64,000 bases of DNA from assembly GCA_021234155.1 (NCBI GenBank), contig JAJEKV010000097.1:1926001-1990000 (forward strand), given 5' to 3'. Under the pieces are notes generated by a model. That model saw only the letters and a list, made by a program, of their open reading frames with translations. It was not told the DNA's origin and made no database searches. How positions within the stretch are numbered: the first letter of the stretch is position 1; the number at the start of each line of letters is the position of its first letter. This DNA comes from Isoetes taiwanensis. Lineage: Eukaryota > Streptophyta > Lycopodiopsida > Isoetales > Isoetaceae. The position numbers and the translations under genes are program-made. This document shows, one piece after another, positions 52,587-62,389 of the stretch.

Positions 52587-55500
52587 ATGGCACCTAAAGC
52601 CAGTCTCAGAGAAGGTAAGATTTTGACCCCTAAGCTCAGGAAGATCGCGGCCGCGTTTTTTTAGAATGCTTGTTTTATTTTACGCTTCATTCTTGTGGAG
52701 TGCTCAGTAGGATCACTACCGCGAACCTGTGGAATGCTTGGCAGGATCGCGGCCGCGATCTTGCCGGTTGCTCAGCAGGATCGCTACCGCGAACTTGATC
52801 AATGCTCGGCAGGATCGCGGCTGCGATCTTGTGGAGTGCTCAGCAAGATCGCTACCGCGAACTTGAGGAATGCTCGGCAGGATCGCGGCCGTGATCTTGC
52901 CGGGTGCTCAGCAGGATACCTACCGCGAACTTGTGGAATGCTCCGCAGGATCGCGGCCGCGATCTTGCTGGGTGCTCAGCAGGATCGCGACCGCGATCTT
53001 GTGGAGTGCTTTGTGGTTTAGTTTCGTACCATCAGCTTTAACACTGCATTACTTTTGCTGGCAGCTTTGGATTTGTTTCGTGGTCCGGATATTGAGCCTA
53101 CCAAGATCATCACACCTTCGAATGAAAGGAAATGGTGCATTGAAATTGCACAAGCAATTCCTCAAACTAAAGGTGACCGCAGAAAAGACCTGTGCTTGTT
53201 CCTCTGGACTGGCAAGAAAGTTGAAGACATACAACAGATAGGGATAGTGATTGCTATGTGGGAGGGAACAAAAAACAATGTGCAGGACGCCATTATATGC
53301 AGCGTGGAGGATACACAACAATTGCAGTTCCTTGAGTAACGTTCAAGTGGGGCGAAACTACGACCCTCACGATGACGACTAGCGGGTTGAACAAGCCCAT
53401 TTCTGAGGAAAAAAATGTTCCCACTAGTGCAAAAGGATATGGCTGGGAGCTGCAGTCGTATGAATCTCTATCTCTGTCCGGAATAAAGGGAAACAGGGAT
53501 ATACTGTCTGGTTTCTCCGCATGCCGGAAAGGTTTGCTAGCAGACAAGAAACAGCCGAGCATTGCATTGAAAGCTAAGCGTGATGAGAAAATGCCCTCGG
53601 TCATGGACACAAACTGGTTAAGAGCTCAGGCCAAGAAGAAGAATGTAAAGCCTACCTCTTTAGCAGAGGACTCTTCCCGCACCAGCCACCCGCGTAGAGA
53701 GCCTGTTTCCATGGCCCATCCTTCAGCTATTATTGATCCTACACAGCCTCTGGCTATTTGTGCTCCACCTGTTACAGCGAAAGAGACGTTGGTCCCCAAC
53801 AAGATATCAAAGTTCACGATCAACCTGCGCAAGTTGACAACATCAGATAGTGGAGAGCCTTCATCATCTCGCACGCCCCCTTCTGTCACAGGATTATCTT
53901 CTTCAAAAAGCTTAGCATGGCCCGTTATATCTGAACTGCCAACTGAGCTTAAGTTCAATCCCGCGGAAGAACGTAAGTTGGCTGAGCAAACCGCACAGAA
54001 GCTTGAACAGTGTAAGCGGTTTTATCCGCTTGGTGTGAACTGGTTTATGAAGGTATCTATTTTTTATTGCGAGCCAGCTCGTCCCCTTCGACCCAATTAC
54101 TAGGTGATTGTTATTATCCATCATATTTGTTTTGTGGCTTCCTAACTAATCGGTATGCATTATTTCAGGAAAAAGATCACCTGGAGCACAGAAGCTGATT
54201 TGAAGGGCAAAAAATTTTGGATAATTTCTGGTAACCATAGCATATGTGCAGCTCAATTGCTTTGCGGTGTTGTTGGAGAACTGGAACAGCGGCTTGAGTT
54301 TGCTAAAGCCTACGCCAGGAGAAGGACCAGAGTGCTGAATGGAAATTTATCAGATAGAGAATATATTGAATTGAGCATTCAGTGCAATGAAGTCATTGCT
54401 AACACCTTATACAGAGAGCCTTTGATAGAGAAGCTGCAACAGCTACGGCATCAACACAAGGCATATGGATGTCCTCCGCAAGGGCCCATTGGTACTGCTA
54501 CAACATCAGCATGGAAGGTATTTTGTATTTTTAGCTCATATCGCGGCCGCGATTTCCGTGACCATTTATTTTTCAGGACTTCCACGAGATAGCTACTACA
54601 ACATTGAAGGTAAAGGAGCTAAAAGATGAAAAACAGTTCATTTTTATGGAGGAGCGGGTCCTCAAAAAAATAATAGAAGTGGCCAACAAATGGATGAGCA
54701 GAAAACTCTGTGATGAACATGGGGATTTACCTGATAGGCCAACGAAGGACTTCTTCAACAAAACTTGGCTAAGATACCTTAGAGGCATGTCTAATACAGA
54801 GGTTTCTCAGCTGCTTGATGAGATTTTGGAAGGAAAAACATACCTTAAGGTGCAAGCGGGATATCACGGCAGGTTTGATTGCAAGCAGCGCGCCATTGAC
54901 ATTAGAAGCTTGACCTTCATGCGCAGAGAGATTGTGTCCTATGCTTCCAGCTTGCTTCAGAAAGAATACTCTTCCTTCGAAGAATTGTTGTCTGAGTTTC
55001 CTGATTTCACAGAACAGCGGATTCTTGATATTTCTGATTCGGATACAGAATATGTGAAATCCAATTACAACAAAGATCATGTCGTGGGTAATTTGCCCGT
55101 TGCTTTTTTAGAACCGATCAGATCGATTTTGAAACCTGAAGAGGCTATCAAAATCAAACAAAAAAAAAATGTTGTTCACGCAGTGACAAAGGAAGGGATT
55201 CCTACGTCCACTCCAGTATCTGAGAATGCAACTCTGGTGTTCATTGACATTAGGGGATTCTCTACAATATGTGGACCTGCAAAAAGTACATGGAGCTCTT
55301 TACAAGAATATCCAGTATGACAACTGCTAATATTTATCACCTGGTTATTCTGATGCAGATCTGTGAACTTGCCAGATTACTTGTACAACCAAAAGCAGAT
55401 TCAAGGCGGGTTCCACATTTCTGTACGCACGTATGACGAGCGAGGATGGGTGAACAAGAAAAGGGTGAAGAAGTATCAGTATTACATCACCCATATGTGC

Positions 55501-56315
55501 ATTAACAGAAGCGACTCCAGGGTAACATCGATATTGCCTGAGCTGGAGCTTCGTTTGACACCGGTGAGCTCGGCACCTAAGAACACCCCCTTGCCACCAA
55601 TGCATGTCACTGGTAATGAAGAAGCTGATGAGAAAATGAGAAAAAAATGGCAGACTTACTTCACGGGTAAACCCAGATACAAGTTTGTCAGAATGGAAGG
55701 TGATAACGTGCTAAAGTGCCAGCATCATATGCTTACTACATTGTTGACCAGCTGGTGCCCAAGGATGGTTGTGTCCTTGATTTCTTCTCAGCTGGTACTG
55801 CTTCCCCTGTCGCCTTAATGCAAGAAAAGAAAAGTATTGCATTCGAAAGCCAAGGTAAAGTATGCCGATTTCTTAGGGCTTTCTTGCCTATGTTTCAAAA
55901 ATTGGGGGCTTTAAACAAAAAAATTGATGCCTACATGCCTTTCCTGACAGGCGGGTCGAATTTCGAATACATAGGAATGGACGAGGAACCCGCGCATCAG
56001 GAGGGTGAGCCAAGTGGTACACAAGAGCACCAGGTTGTTGCCAAGAAAAAGAAGCTCTTCCATACACCCGAAATCGATTGTGGTGTCCAAAATGGCGCAT
56101 CGGTGGAAGGCAGCGCAATGGATACTGAGACGGAAGGACCGGATCCATATCTCCAAGTCCTTGCACAGGCCATGTCTGTAGACATCCCAGATGTGACAGG
56201 CTATACAGAGATGGACACATCCGAGGTTATAAGAAGGGGCCAGGAACATGTTGCTAGGATATCTGCGGAGTTAGGTGTTGTACCTGAATCAGTATCGGAA
56301 ACCCAGATGGAGTAA
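52587..56315 (+). CDS. ParB-like / amino DNA methyltransferase-like protein, five exons
   Basis: Proposed exons: 52587-52614, 53065-54052, 54169-54517, 54577-55285 and 55376-56315, all with GT/AG ends (introns 450, 116, 59 and 90 bp), giving about 1005 residues. Exon 1 starts MAPKASLRE and joins in phase to ALDLFRGPD. Residues 100-300 are serine/proline-rich. Near residue 360, KGKKFWIISGNHSICAAQLL resembles the GNHR motif of ParB/sulfiredoxin-fold domains. Near 676, TLVFIDIRGF occupies the place of catalytic motif IV (DPPY); near 824, CVLDFFSAGTASPVAL...SIAFES resembles the SAM-binding motif I. Motif IV before motif I is the order of beta-class N4/N6 methyltransferases. Both motifs deviate from consensus, so activity is doubtful. 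One-base frameshifts are needed at about 53336, 54190 and 55710; no in-frame nonsense codons are seen otherwise. It could instead be a domesticated or unknown family. Confidence 0.5.
52641..52655. repeat. Single outlying GATCGCGGCCGCG site
   Basis: AAGATCGCGGCCGCG lies 70 bases before the first unit of the array, within intron 1; its right half is degraded. Confidence 0.7.
52697..53012. repeat. Nine-unit, exactly 34-bp tandem array (iterons) in intron 1
   Basis: Cores start at 52711, 52745, 52779, 52813, 52847, 52881, 52915, 52949 and 52983, each 34 bases apart without a single indel. Two versions alternate: GATCGCGGCCGCGATC (palindrome; 52745, 52949; variants at 52813, 52881, 52983) and GATCGCTACCGCGAAC (52779, 52847; variants at 52711, 52915). 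The order is B-A-B-A-B-A-B-A-A, so the amplified unit was a 68-bp dimer. Flanks read TGCTC-GCAG on the left and TTG on the right. A transposase, ParB-like or methyltransferase binding function is an inference. Confidence 0.9.
54540..54553. repeat. ATCGCGGCCGCGAT palindrome in intron 3
   Basis: A perfect 14-base copy of the array core sits inside the 59-bp third intron (54518-54576) of the methyltransferase-like gene. Confidence 0.85.
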
Positions 56316-56439
56316 ATTCTGCCCCTCCGGCAAACGATTGTACTCTGCTAGTTCTAAGTAATATAATCTATAAGGGTTTCAAGATTTGCACATCTTTGTA
56401 TTTTTTCTTGTTTTGAGTTTTGTTTCTTGTCTAAACTTT

Positions 56440-56670
56440 CGTTGACGCGATCTTTGCTAGCACTTTCTTAGGTTGATTGCCTTCTGCAGACTTCTTCTAA
56501 ATTAAGAATTCAAATCAGAAGGATAGCTAAACAGCTCAAAATGTTCGCCGCCGCGATCTTCGCTATCACTTTGTTTTCCTTTCAGCCATATGTAGACCTA
56601 AACAGACTTGTGATCTTATATCCATGGGCTAGCTAAGCAGCTTCAAATCTTCGTCGTCGCGATCCTGCGG
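56440..56670. repeat. Three tandem units of about 105 bp with CGCGATC half-sites
   Basis: GACGCGATCTTTGCTAGCAC (56444), GCCGCGATCTTCGCTATCAC (56549) and GTCGCGATCCTGCGG (56655) lie at about 105-base spacing downstream of the stop codon. AGCTAA-CAGCT-CAAAT precedes the second and third. The array-type motif thus extends to about 56.67 kb. Confidence 0.65.
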
Positions 56671-56679
56671 AGTATTTTT

Positions 56680-57340
56680 ACTCTTTCTTGTGGACAGCTC
56701 TTACTCTGAAAGGAGCTTGCAATAGCCTTATAAATGTCGAATTCGGATACATCGCTGGTTGTGTCAGAAAATCATCGAAAAAAACGCCAACTTTTACTCA
56801 GTTGCAACCACTTAGGGTGATTTATAGAGAACCAAGAACCTATTTCATGCTAAACGAGAATTCCGAAACTCTCTAATTAATTAATTCGTGCTTTTTTCTT
56901 CCTATCTTCAAGTTTCACATCAATTTTCGGCAGCTTTTGTGTTGTAGTGCATTCTTGGCAGTTAAGAAGAAGAAGGAGGAGGTAATATCTGTGAAAAAGG
57001 GGGCTTTGTGAAATTTTTGTGGCCTTGATTTGTGTTAAAAAATCTGGATTGGAGTTGGATTTTGCAGCTTTGTGTTTAGATTTTTGAGAAATTGGAGCCA
57101 TATTTTGCCAGATTCCGAATCATTCTTCTTCAGTGGTAGTCATAGCTTGTTAAGCTGTTGAATCTTGCTGGAGATTCTATGGAATCCATCTCCAATATTC
57201 AACTCGAGCTCTGGTTTGCTTTATTTCAAAAGCTTTTGAAGGTTTCAGGTGTTTGATTGCTCTTGGCATGGTGTTTTTTTGCTAAATTTTATTGCATGAC
57301 TCTGTTCAGCGATTCTTGGCAAGATCTCTCTTGTCTGATT
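56680..57340. other. No gene seen
   Basis: Intergenic, moderately AT-rich. The right end of the proposed transposon should lie here; no match to the left side was recognised. Confidence 0.4.
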
Positions 57341-57352
57341 CTTGTCTGATTC

Positions 57353-57565
57353 TTGCCTGTGGGGTCCCACAGGCTACGGATTGAGACATGTAGATGGGAG
57401 CGGCCGCAATTGCCGCGAGAAGCGAGACTATGTGCCTGTTGCCAGTTACAGGTTATTGAAGATGAAAGCCATACTCTTCTGAGTTGCCCTGCTTTTGAGA
57501 TAGTCCGGAATCATTTTTTGACCTTAGCATTCCATTCCACGCTTCACTCCACAAAAAACAGATGA
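57353..57565 (+). pseudogene. LINE ORF2 zinc-knuckle fragment
   Basis: The frame reads GSHRLRIETCRW, REARLCACCQLQVIEDESHT and LLSCPAFE, closely matching the C-terminal knuckle of the LINE at 5.3-4.9 kb (GAHRLRIETGHW, EQRLCQCCHQGAIEDECHA, LQVCPAFA). It is a fragment of a related LINE, cut off on both sides. It contains a GCGGCCGC sequence by chance of coding. Confidence 0.7.
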
Positions 57566-57640
57566 AGCCCGTCGTTTGATAAATAACTAGCACCACCGAT
57601 TTCTCTTCTTCAGCTGGATTCTTTTGTGCAGGGGTAGATG

Positions 57641-57733
57641 AAGGGAATAAACACCTCTGAGAGCCCATTATCTCAGATAAAGGGGCAAGTCCGTTTATCT
57701 GAGGTAATGGGCGAGCAGGGGTGTTTATCCCCT
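57641..57733. repeat. Foldback with 41-base arms
   Basis: 57641-57681 and 57693-57733 are inverted copies with about 85 percent identity around an 11-base loop; arms contain CCCATTATCTCAGATAAA and its counterpart. It would form a long hairpin RNA or cruciform. Confidence 0.85.
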
Positions 57734-57739
57734 TTAACC

Positions 57740-58400
57740 GGGCAGGCAAGCTGCCTCATCTATACCTAGGATCTGAGCTTCCATAGCCCAGTTATCACAG
57801 CTTCGGAGGGCCAAAGATTGGTTATCAGAAGTCCAGAGCTCGTTATCAAGTTCTAGCCTGGATTATCAGCATTCGAGACTGAATCCAGGGCAAAAAAATC
57901 CTCCCAAAGCTGAATAGGGCAAAGTTGCAACGCCGCTGCTCCTTTCCCTGTTTCCACTTGCCTGTTATGCCCTATCGCAGGGCAACAATCAACGGTCAGG
58001 GATGCGCGGATCTGAAAGCCTGCCGGTTAAGGGGTTCTTATGCTCTATTTTGTGTTTCTTGCTTGTACAGAGGTTCTGGTGAGGCCACTGTACCTGTACC
58101 TGAAGGTTCGATTCCTTCAGCCGTTTGGCTCCATGAGCGTGAAATAAATGCCGAGCTATATGGGGCGACAATGTCTGTCTGAGCTGTTTGGGTTGCGCAA
58201 GCAAGCTAGCAAGCTAGAAAATCGCAGGAGTGGTAAGGCAGTCGGATTTTGTGGCTCTGGTCCGTCGCTGGCACATTTGAAAGTGTGTTTAATTTGCACC
58301 ATTGGAACTTTTTGTTGATTTTGTGTTGAAAATGTTTGTGGCCAACACCATGTACTTGATTGCAAGGAGAACTTGGAGCCAGCGCCATATACTAGTGTAA
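57740..58400. other. No supported gene
   Basis: Frames at 57925-58182 (+) and on the minus strand are short and unrecognised. Repeated TTATCA-based phrases occur at 57790-57870. Confidence 0.4.
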
Positions 58401-58404
58401 AAAT

Positions 58405-58600
58405 ATATAACATGTTATGTGTGGCCTCAATAAAACACTATATGCTCTGCGCGAATAGACACACAGCAACAATATTTTATTTTATGCTATGCGCACATAA
58501 ACAAAGGAAACAAGATTTTATATTATGTTATGCGTGCATAGACGCGGGCAATTATGTACTGCTATGTGTGCATATACACGGGCAACGAGATTTTATCTAG
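58405..58600. repeat. Tandem array of TATGCGYGCATA-type units
   Basis: Four to five degenerate units of about 40 bases carry TATGCTCTGCGCGAATAGAC (58441), GCTATGCGCACATAAAC (58485), GTTATGCGTGCATAGAC (58528) and GCTATGTGTGCATATAC (58561), often followed by CAAGATTTTAT. The core matches the palindromes near 46.1 and 46.85 kb. Confidence 0.65.
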
Positions 58601-60640
58601 ACACTTCTATATATACTTTGAACTTCTGCCCTCGAAATCGAATACTGAATTTATAAGCTTGCCCATTAGTTTTATTTACCCCCTAAATATGGCACAATAA
58701 TTCTTGACACTTGTCTTTTTTTTTCAATTAAACCCCCCAAAAAGGCAATCGAACTTAAAAATGAATGCCAGTTTTTTTATTGGACCCCTGAAAAGGGCAA
58801 AATTTAAGGGTATTTTAGGGAGTCTTTGAAAGACTTTTTTGTTTGGTGCAAACGCAAGTTATTAGTGATTAGTGTGTTTGCTAGGTTACCTTGTTTCATA
58901 GGTAGATGCAGTCACATAAGGCAACACAGGAAGAGATTTATGTGTTGCAGATCCAACAGATGGGGTTATAAAGGGCTAGAGGGATGATTATACATGCACG
59001 ATGGGGGTACAGTAAACAGATATGAATTGATGAATGTTGAAAAAGCTAGAAGCCTCAGGAGGCAACTAGCCAGATCGGCAACAAAAGAAGAAATAGACCC
59101 TTTATGCAAGAAGTCCCAGAGGGAAGGACAGACTGGTCAAGGATTGACTACTCTTCTTCAAAGACCTTTGCATCCATCCCCATCGAAGCAGATCTAGCAA
59201 AGAGTTCCTAGAGGAAGATACTAATGCAATGATAATTCCTAATGAAGCAGATCTAGGCTTCAGCAGCTAGGTATAGATTTTACGTATATAGGAATGTTTG
59301 TGTGGAGAGAATTCTGGCCTAGAAAATTGGCCCGAGCCTTGCAGTCGGGCGGAGGCCAATTTTCCGCCGCTTCGACACACAAACATTGCTGTAACCTGAA
59401 AATAGGGTGGGCCAGTTTCTGCAAAAAGTTACTGTTTATTCTTTCTCTCTCTTCCTGCCGTCTCCAGCTATGGCGCCGCATTGACGCCAAGGAGTTTGGC
59501 TAGGGCGATCGGCTTGGTTTTACGTCATTTGGAGCGGTTTGGCTGTGGAATCCTGGCTATTCGGTTTTCAAGTGGAGCGCCACTCTTTTTTGCCGTTCTT
59601 GGAGCATTTTAAGTCGATGGCTACTATTTCTCGAGTTTATTGAAGCTTTATAGGCGCAGCTCCTCTGTTTTTCCATAGTTTTGTGGTAAGTAGTTGATTA
59701 TTCATGCTTTCTTGCTATTCTTGCTTTTATTGCTTCGATTTTTTATATATCAGGGCTTCTAGCGTGCTAGGACGAGTTTCTTGGCCCTCTGCACAAGTTC
59801 TTGAAGCTACTTAATGCTGTGGACGAGTTTCTTGGAGCAAAGCAAGCTTACGGCTATGGAGGTAAAAAATAGAGCACGAGGGATCTAATAAGTGACCAGT
59901 CGGCCATTGATGCCTTTTTGTCGCTTTTCAGGTCTGTCGTCGATCATATCTACAAGCAAAGAGGCTTTTCATTTCTGCAAAAAGGGTTCTGAGCATCTGC
60001 AGTCTGAATTTCTGCCAACCTACTAGCAAGAAGAGGTCGGACAGAGCAAAGAGAAGACGGAGTAGCAAACCATTTATTGAAAGTATTTTGTAGCCGAATC
60101 CATGATTTTGGTCACAGATTCGTCACTTTCAGAGTCTGAGCTCAGTGTAGACACTGGGTTTTTTATTCTAGGTTAAAAATATGTCATTTTTACAGGAATA
60201 GCTTGTTTATTGGCATGACTCCGTGTGATCCCGGAATTAGTAATTCCGGGAAAGAATGTCTGCCACGTGGCAGACAGAGATTGGCGGATAGGGCAGAAAC
60301 TGACCCACCCTATTTTTACGGTGATTTTGCCAGAAGCCCATTTGCAGCAGACATGGAAAATGCCAGCAGCAGATCCGACTAATTGAACAGGGATTTGTGG
60401 AGTGAGCCAAGCTTCTGCTTCAAAGAGATGATTAGGGTCGGCTCACTCAGGATCGGCTATGGAGAGTTAGCACAAGCCATGGCCGCGACCTCCAGGCGCA
60501 GACCTCCGCCCAAAAAAAAAAAGGTTGAATTCAACCGATTCTAAACCGCACTCACCGCCACGTATATTTGTCTAACTTGATCTGCTAAAACCTTTGCCTC
60601 TAGAAATCACTTTCATGGATCTTTTTGAAAAGGAGCAGGC
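58600..60640. other. Non-coding region with inverted repeats
   Basis: No gene is supported. 59398-59422 and 60293-60317 are inverted copies (AATAGGGTGGGCCAGTTTCTGC, one mismatch plus one extra base) about 900 bases apart. Inside the right part are CCCGGAATTAGTAATTCCGGG (60226-60250) and the perfect palindrome TCTGCCACGTGGCAGA (60259-60274). A small hairpin AAAATTGGCC/GGCCAATTTT lies at 59319-59361. Confidence 0.55.
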
Positions 60641-60746
60641 AATCCCCCTAGATAGAGTGGTATTTTGCCAAAATGTGGTAAATGTAGGAAAGATTTCATG
60701 GAGGAACAAGATGTAAACCTGCTAATTTTCTTAGAGAGGAGACAAA

Positions 60747-60772
60747 GAATAGAATAGAATAGAATAGAATAA
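60747..60772. repeat. (AGAAT)n microsatellite
   Basis: Five AGAAT units. The same pentamer occurs at 34363-34390 and in the LINE tail at 4850-4860. Confidence 0.9.
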
Positions 60773-60836
60773 GGAAGACAAGGTATCAGTCAGGAGGCAC
60801 AGACATAAGACAGGGAGCCCAATTATTTTAGAAGAT

Positions 60837-61765
60837 ATGGTGGCACTAATGCAGCATTATAAGAATGGAAGGAAGAAGAATACAACACCGGCAATTATCC
60901 AAGCAAATAGAGAATTGGAAGAATCGAGGAAACAAAGGAAACAACCATATAAGAAAATTTGGAAAGTAGTTAAATATGGAAATATCAAAGTGCTAAATAA
61001 GGGATCTCATATCCATGATGCAGGCAAAGGGAATATCGATCTAAACACAAAGGAAACTAATGTGAACAGTCTAGTTATATGAAAAGGAAAGGTGTCTCCT
61101 TTAATTAAAGGAATTATATTGCTGAATTCAATAAATTGAGCTCTACAACAAAATTGTATTTTCAGGATAATCATATATCTCAAGGGAGACACACTGGTAA
61201 TGATGTAAAGTTCTGAAGCAAAGATGGAGACAACATGCAAAGAGACATTGTAGTCGATCAAAATGGCACTACCCACGATGAGTTATCAGATATTCGTGAA
61301 TCAGACTTAGGATCTAACAATGATAGTCTGAATGAATATAGTGACAATAATCCATTTCAAGTATTACAAGAATGTTCAGATGAAGACTGTGAAGTAGTTT
61401 TGATGAAAAGGGATAATAATTTTCATTGCTCAATAACCAGTAGTACAACAAGTCGAATTGAGAACACTACGATTTTGCAAATGGGATAGATTGAGAATTG
61501 TCGCATGCAAATGTATTCTACTAGTTTATCAAAATAAGAGCTAGGTTGTCTGAGAAAGGACTGTGGCATATTGTTTCTAGCGATGAACCAAGGCGAGCTT
61601 CTAAGATCTATAACACAAGTGGTGAAGGGAGAAACACCATCAGGGATGGTTGATGCTGCTCTAACCAGGTGGAGGCGAAAGGATTGCGGGGCCAGAAATA
61701 GGTTGATGCGTTATCTTGATGGCATGATGATAGCCCATATAGAGGCAGTTGAAAGCATTGAATAA
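60837..61765 (+). pseudogene. Unidentified coding-like frames
   Basis: Three plus-strand frames (60837-61082 basic; 61235-61489 acidic with DNNPFQVLQECSDEDCEVV; 61571-61765 with LTRWRRKDCGARNRLMRY) may be parts of one decayed protein. The basic-then-acidic pattern and the NPFQVL phrase recall LINE ORF1 C-termini, but no domain can be assigned. Confidence 0.25.
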
Positions 61766-61920
61766 TTTCAGCACTAAACTTATCTATTCGGCGATTTCTT
61801 AGCACATTTTGTAAAAAAGATGGCTAAAGTAATGGGCAAAATTAGAAAAATAAATAATAACGTTAGTTTAACTTTTTTTGCGTCTGCACCAACCTTTAGG
61901 CTATTTAGCCAAACATTAGA

Positions 61921-62356
61921 AAGTAAGAGTGTGAAAATTTATAATGTTTAGCTAAACCTTAGAAAACTTTGGAATGAGTTTTGGGCTAGTTTAATTAAAA
62001 TAATTCTAAGTAATAAAAAATAATTGATTAGTAATTTATTTTCTAGCATCCATGGAATAAAATAAGGCCTCGGCTGAGCTAACTGACATTTTTTTAGCAT
62101 GGTTACACAATGAAAATGTCTAAAGCAAATGGAAACAACTAGGGAAAAATATGGTAACCTTGACTTCACACTCTTTGTGCCCATAACAGAAATTTATGAG
62201 ATGCATCTTGGGTTGGTTTAGCTAAATGCTAGAAAGCACGAGAGGGAAAATTTATAGAGTTTAGCTAAATCCCAGAAAGTTTTGAGATTAGTTTCAGGCA
62301 AATTTAGCTTGAATCATTATGGTCAATAAGACTTATGTGATTAGTAATTTATTCCT
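61921..62356. repeat. Direct repeat of about 120 bp, offset 315 bp
   Basis: AAAATTTATA-TGTTTAGCTAAA...GATTAGTAATTTATT occurs at 61921-62045 and again at 62236-62356 with about 75 percent identity. Confidence 0.6.
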
Positions 62357-62389
62357 TGATTGAAAACACTAAGGAAGCATGGGACAGCT

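Noticed and set aside
52697-53012. CRISPR array
   Set aside because: Regular spacing, but the intervening sequences are themselves repeats rather than unique spacers, and the context is plant nuclear DNA.
52695-53021. 108-codon open frame (+) across the 34-bp array
   Set aside because: The translation is just the repeat read in one frame, lies inside a well-supported intron, and 34 is not a multiple of three.
55700-55722. 23-base intron with GT...AG that would restore the frame
   Set aside because: Phase and splice dinucleotides fit, but 23 bases is far below plant intron size; a one-base indel is simpler.
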